Assembly (NCBI GenBank): GCA_009692395.1
Contig: SHZG01000129.1
Coordinates: 1 to 6,689 of the forward strand
Length of the DNA stretch: 6,689 bases
Reading direction: 5' to 3'
From: Methylococcales bacterium
GTDB lineage: Bacteria > Pseudomonadota > Gammaproteobacteria > Methylococcales > Methylomonadaceae
Of this stretch, positions 1-4,579 are shown piece by piece. A program made the translations under genes and the position numbers. Below the pieces are notes generated by a model. The model had not been told where the DNA came from, did no database searches, and saw only the letters and a program-made list of their open reading frames with translations. Each line of letters opens with the position of its first letter. The stretch's first letter is position 1.

Positions 1-73
1 TTGCATTGCGTCCTGACTTGCCCATCTGGTTACTTTTACAGAATGGACAGGTGATTTCTTGGTAGCAGCTCAT
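1..73 (-). CDS. IS1-family transposase, N-terminal fragment (partial at window edge)
   Basis: Twenty-four codons are visible from the ATG complementary to 71-73. The peptide begins MSCYQEITCPFCKSNQMGKS, followed by GRNA. The pair Cys9-Pro-Phe-Cys12 followed by a polar K/S/N/G-rich stretch is the first half of the small zinc-binding domain found at the N-terminus of IS1 InsA proteins, which bind the terminal inverted repeats. The rest, including the DDE-type catalytic part (reached by frameshifting in classical IS1, a single frame in some relatives), is outside the window. No strong Shine-Dalgarno sequence precedes the ATG, as is common for transposases. Nothing in the visible part is broken, so this copy may be intact, unlike the right one. 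Confidence 0.75.
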   Translation of the reverse strand, partial: MSCYQEITCPFCKSNQMGKSGRNA

Positions 74-147
74 AAGGTCTTTTAGGTAAGTGTGATTTTA
101 TTCTGCCCGTGATTTTAATCTATCATCACAGATTTAACCCACTACCC
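1..147 (-). mobile_element. IS1-family insertion sequence, left copy (5' end, runs off the window)
   Basis: The element reads leftward from an outer end GGGTAGTGGGTTAAATC (complement of 131-147). The end was placed by comparison with a second copy at the right of the window: 63-147 is the reverse complement of 6481-6565 with two mismatches in 85 positions. Similarity stops at the bases next to GGGTAGTGG (one further base matches, probably by chance), which marks the terminus. About 74 bp inside the end begins an open frame with an InsA-like zinc-finger start. The target duplication cannot be tested because the other end is outside the window. The insertion truncates the hydrolase gene next to it. 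Confidence 0.8.
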
Positions 148-148
148 A

Positions 149-448
149 AAATTACACGGCTTTACCAATGCACACGACTATTATCACAAATCTAGCTCAC
201 GGCAGTTTCTTAAAACCATAGCGACACCTACCTTATTAATCCAAGCACTTGATGATCCCTTCATGACCACCGATGTAATGCCGCGGTTCGACGAACTATC
301 GTCCGCTGTTCAATTGGAAATCACTCAACATGGTGGACACGTTGGTTTGGTTGCAGGTAAAAATCCGTTTAAGCCTATCTATTGGTTAGAACATCGTATT
401 TTAGCGTTTTTAAAGCAGCAACATGATGAGGCAGGGCAAGGTTTTTAA
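149..448 (+). pseudogene. yheT: YheT-family alpha/beta hydrolase, C-terminal remnant cut off by IS1
   Basis: This is the last ~99 codons of a hydrolase of the YheT/EMB8 type (normally about 320-340 residues, cytoplasmic, substrate not well defined). The frame is readable directly from the IS1 end: KLHGFTNAHDYYHKSSSRQF, then a PTLLIQALDDPFM segment and ITQHGGHVGLVAG, ending with YWLEHRI and stop 446-448. The LHGF...DYY...SS pattern, the DDPF loop that carries the catalytic Asp and the GGHVG motif that carries the catalytic His are family hallmarks. The Ser nucleophile elbow and the whole N-terminal half are missing, so the product cannot be active. The frame is closed by TAA at 116-118, inside the IS. 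The first ATG is at 263 and has no ribosome site. An annotation as a 61-residue protein from 263 would be misleading. It ends three bases before the convergent flavoprotein stop. Confidence 0.85.
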
Positions 449-451
449 TTC

Positions 452-1930
452 TCACCCGTTTCTGCGCCAAGTATGATAACGCTCAACCCACGCCAACAAT
501 TTTTGCGGCGCGTGATTGCGTTTCCAAACGCCTGCGACGTATTTATTCGCTTCTGCCATTGTTGGGTAGATATGAATCGTGCCTAAAATTTTATTCAAGC
601 CCAGATTATGTTTCATTGCTAACACAAACTCGGCAATCAAATCGCCCGAATGTTCACCGACAATGGTTACGCCTAAAATTTTATCTTTATTGGGTACGGT
701 CAACACTTTCACAAAACCACGCGCTTCATTGTCAGTAATCGCTCTATCCAGTTCATCAATGCCATAAAGACTCACTTCATAAGCAATGCCTTGTTCTTTC
801 GCTTCTTGCTCATTCAAGCCCACTCTAGCGACTTCAGGATCGGTAAACGTTGCCCACGGAATCACCGAATAATCGGTTGTAAATTTTTTAAAACATCCAA
901 ACAGCGCATTAACAGCGGCGTACCACGCTTGATGCGCGGCGACATGAGTAAATTGATAAGTTCCTGTAACATCGCCGCAGGCGTAGATATTGGGGTAATT
1001 GGTTTCTTGAAAGCCATTAACCGCAATGGTGTTGCGTGGTGATAAGGTAATGCCCATTTCTTCAACGCCATAACCTGAGACATTCGCCACGCGTCCAATG
1101 GCTAATAAAACTTCATCAAATGCAATGCGAACTTCCTTGCCATCCTGTTCAGCAATTAAAACTTTCTCGCCCTTTTCAACGATAAATTCCTTGGCCTTAT
1201 GTTCAACTAAAACGGTAATGCCTTCCTTGCGAAACTGAGCAGTCACGATTTCTGACACGTCGCTATCTTCACGCATCATAATCCGTGGCAACATTTCAAC
1301 TTGTGTGACGGCAATGCCTAAACGTGCAAAGGCTTGTGCTAATTCACAGCCGATTGCCCCGCCGCCTAAGACCAGTAAACGTTTAGGTTTGTTGCGCAGA
1401 TTCCAGACAGTATCCGAAGTCAGATAACCGACTTCATCGAGTCCTTTAAGCGGCGGTACAAAAGGACGTGCGCCAGCGGCAATCACAATTGAGCGCGTGC
1501 TAATAATTTGCACGCCCATTGCGGTAGTCACTTCCACTTGCCAAGGTGACACAATTGTCGCTGTTCCTGTGATGACATCAACGCCGTGTCGCTGATAACG
1601 GACTATAGAATCATGCGGCTCAACGGTTTTAACAACAGTTTGTACACGCTCCATCACGTCGGCAAAATCAAATTCCACTTGTGCGGTTTTAATGCCAAAT
1701 TCAGCTGAACGACTAACGTGCGATAAAAATTTAGCAGAACGGATTAAGGCTTTTGACGGCACACAGCCCGTGTTTAAACAATCACCGCCCATGTTATGTT
1801 TTTCAATCAGCGTGACTTTTGCCTTCACCGCAGCGGCAATATAGGACGTAACCAAGCCCCCTGCCCCCGCGCCAATAACAACCAGATTGGTATCAAATTT
1901 TTTAGGCGGTATCCATTGCTTATCTGCCAT
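452..1930 (-). CDS. MerA/Lpd-like FAD-dependent disulfide oxidoreductase
   Basis: A 492-residue class I pyridine nucleotide-disulfide oxidoreductase. The FAD-binding GAGAGG lies at residues 20-25, and the redox disulfide is Cys51/Cys56 in GGDCLNTGCVPSKALI. An NAD(P)H-binding GGGAIG is at 189-194, the second FAD contact YACGD at 316-320, and the dimerisation domain covers about 355-475. The C-terminal active-site stretch is HIYPTMAE (453-460): at the position of the catalytic His of lipoamide dehydrogenase (HPTxxE) there is Tyr455, as in mercuric reductase. The Cys-Cys tail and the N-terminal NmerA domain of MerA are absent. The substrate is therefore unknown and a mercuric reductase or Lpd label would be unsafe. 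The start is ATG at 1930, preceded by AAGGAGAG; a TTG one codon earlier is too close to that site. It is the second gene of an operon with the TVP38 protein. In related bacteria the two are often one fused polypeptide, which suggests they act together at the membrane. Confidence 0.92.
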   Translation of the reverse strand: MADKQWIPPKKFDTNLVVIGAGAGGLVTSYIAAAVKAKVTLIEKHNMGGDCLNTGCVPSKALIRSAKFLSHVSRSAEFGIKTAQVEFDFADVMERVQTVVKTVEPHDSIVRYQRHGVDVITGTATIVSPWQVEVTTAMGVQIISTRSIVIAAGARPFVPPLKGLDEVGYLTSDTVWNLRNKPKRLLVLGGGAIGCELAQAFARLGIAVTQVEMLPRIMMREDSDVSEIVTAQFRKEGITVLVEHKAKEFIVEKGEKVLIAEQDGKEVRIAFDEVLLAIGRVANVSGYGVEEMGITLSPRNTIAVNGFQETNYPNIYACGDVTGTYQFTHVAAHQAWYAAVNALFGCFKKFTTDYSVIPWATFTDPEVARVGLNEQEAKEQGIAYEVSLYGIDELDRAITDNEARGFVKVLTVPNKDKILGVTIVGEHSGDLIAEFVLAMKHNLGLNKILGTIHIYPTMAEANKYVAGVWKRNHAPQKLLAWVERYHTWRRNG

Positions 1931-2610
1931 CAAAGCTCTCCTTCACGCATTAACTCAATCAGCTTTTTAGCGAGTAATGGAAACACACCTAACAGCACAA
2001 AAGATCCAACGATTAGCGGCGATAAAATACCCGCTATGGAATCAAGTTGGGCTAACTGTGTGCCTGCATTCACATACAAAATTGTGCCTGCCAACATTCC
2101 TACTTGGCTGACCCAGTAAAAAGTGCGCATTTTCAATACGGTTAAACCCATTAATAGGTTGATGACAAAAAAAGGGAATAACGGCACGAGTCGTAAAGTG
2201 AATAGATAAAAAGCCCCTTCCTGCTCAATGCCTTCATTGATGGCTTGTAATCGGTCGCCAAATCGCGAGTGAATACTGTCTTTAAATAAAAACCGCGCCG
2301 CTAAAAATGCCAGCGTCGCGCCAATAGTGGAGGCGAAAGAAACAATCAATGTTCCCCAAACCAAACCAAATATCGACCCACCAGCCAAAGTTAAAATAGT
2401 CGCTCCAGGTAACGATAAACCTGTCACAGTAATATAAATCAGCCCATAAACAACGATAGCCAGCAGCAGATGGTTATCACGAAAAGCTGTGATGCTGGTG
2501 TATTGTGATTTAAGCATTTCCAGCGTCAAATATTGTTGACCATTGCAGTAAAAAAAAGCGGCTATCGCGCTCACAATAACCAGCAGTAATATAATTCGAG
2601 GGGTATTCAT
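1930..2610 (-). CDS. TVP38/TMEM64 (VTT, DedA-like) inner-membrane protein
   Basis: A 226-residue integral membrane protein. The hydrophobic segments are roughly 4-22, 47-68, 74-108 (interrupted), 136-158, 166-186 and 193-213. Hallmarks of the VTT/SNARE-associated family are LSLPGATILTLAGGSIFG (65-82) followed by VWGTL, and LRLVPLFPFFVINLLMGLT (139-157). The latter carries the conserved Arg-x-x-Pro re-entrant loop seen in DedA/TMEM41B relatives, some of which are lipid scramblases or transporters. The cargo here is not known. The start is ATG 2610-2608 with GGAG (complement of 2618-2621) seven bases upstream. The stop TGA shares its A with the ATG of the flavoprotein (TGATG), so the two are translationally coupled. 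The short length and the absence of a C-terminal oxidoreductase domain distinguish it from the fused ~710-720-residue version; here the same two parts are separate genes. Confidence 0.92.
   Translation of the reverse strand: MNTPRIILLLVIVSAIAAFFYCNGQQYLTLEMLKSQYTSITAFRDNHLLLAIVVYGLIYITVTGLSLPGATILTLAGGSIFGLVWGTLIVSFASTIGATLAFLAARFLFKDSIHSRFGDRLQAINEGIEQEGAFYLFTLRLVPLFPFFVINLLMGLTVLKMRTFYWVSQVGMLAGTILYVNAGTQLAQLDSIAGILSPLIVGSFVLLGVFPLLAKKLIELMREGEL
1936..1943 (-). promoter_or_regulatory. Ribosome binding site that decides the flavoprotein start
   Basis: The complement reads AAGGAGAG, five bases before ATG at 1930. It lies inside the last codons of the upstream membrane-protein gene. It favours the ATG over the TTG at 1933 and argues that the two-gene arrangement is a real split, not a sequencing frameshift in a fused gene. 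Confidence 0.75.
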
Positions 2611-2635
2611 TTTTCTACTCCAATAGTAAAGTTAA

Positions 2636-2669
2636 ATCATAAGTCATACACACAGTTCGACTGTATCAA
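2636..2669 (-). promoter_or_regulatory. Possible promoter and small dyad for the VTT-flavoprotein operon
   Basis: On the minus strand a TTGATA (complement of 2664-2669) is followed by TATGAC (complement of 2643-2648, 15-base spacer) and TATGAT (complement of 2636-2641, 22-base spacer). Neither spacing is ideal, so this is only a candidate. A short dyad ACAGT-TCG-ACTGT occupies 2652-2664 between the two boxes and could be a regulator site, but five-base arms are also expected by chance. The site lies 26-60 bases from the start codon, with no other good candidate closer. Confidence 0.3.
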
Positions 2670-2670
2670 T

Positions 2671-2703
2671 AAACCTGCGAGGTTTTAAAAACCTCGCAGG
2701 TTT
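2671..2703. repeat. Perfect 15-bp-arm palindrome (CCTGCGAGG type), possible terminator
   Basis: The arms 2671-2685 and 2689-2703 (AAACCTGCGAGGTTT and its exact reverse complement) are separated by TAA. The stem is GC-rich in the middle with A/T ends and is followed by a short T-run in the plus direction. It therefore has the form of a rho-independent terminator, yet it lies upstream of the minus-strand operon and no plus-strand gene ends here. The same core is, as I recall, a dispersed intergenic palindrome in several filamentous sulfur bacteria, cyanobacteria and Bacteroidetes. A mobile or dispersed repeat is more likely than a dedicated terminator. Confidence 0.7.
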
Positions 2704-2940
2704 TAGTGAGTTATACCTGCCGACTTTTTGCCCATGAAAGACACGCAAACCTAAGGAAATGTCATAAGATTACGCCTTCCGTTTAAAAATTTATAGTTCT
2801 CTGAACAATCACTTGGCTGACAGTTAGTCCTTGAGTTGTTGTCGGTACTGTCTGCTGAGTTATCAGTTGGAGTTAGTGTGAGTTTGTTACAATGATTTTT
2901 AGTGATGTATAGCCGAGGCAGTATAAATTTTTTAAAAAAA
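2704..2940. other. Intergenic stretch without recognisable gene
   Basis: Together with its flanks this is part of the 518-bp gene-free region 2611-3128. I find no convincing coding frame: short frames lack ribosome sites and family resemblance. A TACAAT at 2888-2893 is -10-like but lacks a good -35. An imperfect inverted pair 2815-2824 / 2847-2856 is weak. An A/T-rich tract (2927-2940) leads into the REP-like repeat. No tRNA or known riboswitch core was recognised. Confidence 0.5.
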
Positions 2941-2998
2941 CCGTTCGCGCTGAGCTTGTCGAAGCGTGAATGTGGTTCGACAAGCTCACCACGAACGG
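2941..2998. repeat. REP-like double palindrome (CCGTTCG...TGAGCTTGTCGAA)
   Basis: Two inverted units form a 58-base hairpin. The outer arms CCGTTCG/CGAACGG (2941-2947, 2992-2998) and core arms TGAGCTTGTCGAA/TTCGACAAGCTCA (2951-2963, 2976-2988) pair perfectly around the loop TGAATG. The triplets flanking each core do not pair across the hairpin (CGC against CCA, GCG against TGG), but they do pair within their own arm (CGC with GCG; TGG with CCA). This is a widely dispersed intergenic repeat, well known for producing spurious peptides containing LSLSK or FDKLTTNG in translated frames. Small frames crossing it should not be annotated as genes. Its placement in a promoter region is typical. Confidence 0.85.
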
Positions 2999-3092
2999 TA
3001 TCATTTTATTGTGCTTTAGATATACGCATCATTCAGCAACGATGTACTTTCTTTATCAGTCGCTTACAATACCGAGTACAACCGATAACGTT

Positions 3093-3098
3093 TATAAT
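3093..3098 (+). promoter_or_regulatory. TATAAT -10 box upstream of the DUF4381-bat operon
   Basis: A perfect TATAAT lies 30 bases before the ATG at 3129. The -35 region at the usual spacing (about 3070-3075, TACCGA) is poor, and the best -35-like hexamer (CTTACA, 3063-3068) is 24 bases away. Initiation would give a leader of about 24 bases. If it is the promoter, it probably needs an activator or is weak. It is the only strong -10 between the REP-like repeat and the operon. Confidence 0.45.
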
Positions 3099-3128
3099 CG
3101 TCATTTCAAAAAATCATTAACTCATACC

Positions 3129-3596
3129 ATGCCACCCACTGAACTCCCCCTTAAAGATTTACATTTACCCGAAGCGATTGGCTGGTTTCCGCCTGCAATT
3201 GGCTGGTGGTTAGTGCTTGTGTTAATACCTGTGCTTATGATGTTGGTGTACTGGTGTTATAAACGCATCACGCGTAACACCGCGTTTAAAACGGCAAAAA
3301 CAATGCTCGTCACCATTAAAAATAGCACGCTAGCTAACACCCACAAACTCGCTGAACTGTCGGTATTACTACGGCGCGTGGCTATTAGTGTGGCACCACG
3401 CGGACAAACAGCGGGTTTAACAGGGCAGGCATGGCTAGCTTTTCTTGATAGTGCATTAAAAGACACGCCGTTTACTACAGGCGCAGGACGATGTTTAGCG
3501 GACGCGCCTTATCGACAATCTGCACCGTCAGAACTGGAAATTTTTCAACTCATTAGCCTGTGTGAAGACTGGCTAAACGCACAAAAAAAATCATGA
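3129..3596 (+). CDS. DUF4381 domain membrane protein of the Bat/MoxR-VWA operon
   Basis: A 155-residue protein with a short N-terminus, one transmembrane helix at about 24-44 and a cytoplasmic-size C-terminal domain. The N-terminal LPLKDLHLPEAIGWFPPAIGWW (6-27) is the family signature, and LLRRVAIS (80-87), LTGQAWLAFLD (97-107) and APYR (126-129) are further conserved points. DUF4381 genes normally sit between the DUF58 gene and the first VWA gene of MoxR-linked operons; the biochemical role is not established. The ATG at 3129 is chosen because the family signature starts right after it. Frames extending further upstream run into the REP-like repeat and are spurious. There is no clear Shine-Dalgarno sequence. 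The stop overlaps the next start as ATGA (3593-3596). The usual upstream MoxR ATPase and DUF58 genes are not here. Confidence 0.85.
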   Translation: MPPTELPLKDLHLPEAIGWFPPAIGWWLVLVLIPVLMMLVYWCYKRITRNTAFKTAKTMLVTIKNSTLANTHKLAELSVLLRRVAISVAPRGQTAGLTGQAWLAFLDSALKDTPFTTGAGRCLADAPYRQSAPSELEIFQLISLCEDWLNAQKKS

Positions 3597-4579
3597 TTCA
3601 TTTTGCATGGCTCTGGGCATTAGCCGCCTTACCGTTACCGTTTTTAACCTATTGGTTACTCCCCACGCACAATCCTGTTGAACAAGCAGCATTGAGAGTA
3701 CCGTTTTTAGACGAATTGGCGGAGGTGCAACAAACATCGGCGACCGTCTTAAAAACTAAATCATGGTCATTATGGTTAGCCGCTATCGCGTGGCTATTAT
3801 TGGTGATTGCGTGCGCGAGACCACAGTGGTTAGGTGAGCTAATTGAACAGGCGATTAGTGGACGCGATTTGATGATGGCAGTGGATTTATCACGCAGTAT
3901 GGAAGCGCAGGATTTTATGCTCAATAAACAGCCTGTGGATAGATTGACCGCTATCAAAGCCATCGCCAGTGATTTTATTAATCGCCGTATCGGCGACCGT
4001 CTTGGCTTGATTTTATTTGGTACACAAGCCTATTTGCAAACGCCGTTGACCTTTGACCGTAAAACCGTGCAGACCTTATTAGATGAATCAGCAATTGGTT
4101 TAGCAGGTGATAATACCGCGATAGGTGATGCGATTGGCTTAGCGGTTAAACGCCTTAAAAATCAACCTGCTAACAGCCATGTGTTAATTTTACTCACCGA
4201 TGGCGCGAATACCACAGGTGAAGTATCGCCATTAAAAGCCGCTGAATTAGCGGCGGCGAATGGCTTAAAAATTTATACCATTGGTATTGGTGCCGATGAA
4301 ATGCTAGTGCCTAGTTTGTTTGGTAGTCGTAAAGTCAATCCATCGGTTGATTTGGATGAAAAAACCTTAATAAAAATTGCCGAAAGCACGGGCGGTTATT
4401 ATTACCGCGCTAAAAATACGGATGAATTGAATAATATTTATATGCGCTTAGATGAGCTAGAACCCATTGAAAAAGATAAACAATATTTTCGCCCACGCAC
4501 GGAATTGTATATGTACCCGTTAGCATTCGCACTGGGATTAGTCGGATTTTTATGTGGCACGCGGGTGAGATTGTCATGA
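3593..4579 (+). CDS. batA: BatA-like von Willebrand factor A membrane protein
   Basis: A 328-residue protein of the BatA type. Hydrophobic helices lie at about 4-23 and 58-74 (ending in CARPQW, typical of the family), a VWA domain at about 93-285, and a C-terminal helix at about 306-322. The metal-ion-dependent adhesion site is complete: Asp98-x-Ser100-x-Ser102 (DLSRS), Thr175 in AGDNT and Asp203 in LLTDGAN. The VWA domain is expected to face the periplasm between helices two and three and to bind partner proteins through the metal. In Bacteroides and other bacteria, Bat genes are linked to aerotolerance or envelope stress and work with a MoxR AAA+ ATPase. Its start overlaps the DUF4381 stop and its stop overlaps the next start, both as ATGA, so the three genes form one coupled unit. 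There is no separate ribosome site, which points to reinitiation. The product label is firm; the physiological role is inferred from the family. Confidence 0.92.
   Translation: MIHFAWLWALAALPLPFLTYWLLPTHNPVEQAALRVPFLDELAEVQQTSATVLKTKSWSLWLAAIAWLLLVIACARPQWLGELIEQAISGRDLMMAVDLSRSMEAQDFMLNKQPVDRLTAIKAIASDFINRRIGDRLGLILFGTQAYLQTPLTFDRKTVQTLLDESAIGLAGDNTAIGDAIGLAVKRLKNQPANSHVLILLTDGANTTGEVSPLKAAELAAANGLKIYTIGIGADEMLVPSLFGSRKVNPSVDLDEKTLIKIAESTGGYYYRAKNTDELNNIYMRLDELEPIEKDKQYFRPRTELYMYPLAFALGLVGFLCGTRVRLS

Noticed and set aside
862..1098. Frames overlapping the flavoprotein gene on both strands
   Set aside because: They lie wholly within a long gene with clear family motifs and show no motif of their own.
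452..1930. Mercuric reductase or lipoamide dehydrogenase function
   Set aside because: There is no Cys-Cys tail or NmerA domain for MerA and no catalytic His for Lpd; only the superfamily is supported.
2815..2856. Imperfect inverted repeat in the intergenic stretch
   Set aside because: Only 8 of 10 positions pair around a 22-base gap; this is expected by chance and is not linked to a gene.
2902..3120. Open frame with PFALSLSK peptide as a small gene
   Set aside because: It is a translation of the REP-like repeat, has no ribosome site or family resemblance, and is a well-known artefact.
2970..3128. Upstream extension of the DUF4381 protein to a start at 2970
   Set aside because: The extra residues come from the repeat (FDKLTTNG) and the promoter region; the family signature begins right after the ATG at 3129.
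4552..4575. BatB start eight codons earlier
   Set aside because: The ATG at 4576 has a GGTGAGA site and the ATGA overlap seen at the other junction, and family members start close to the HFxxPYWLL segment.
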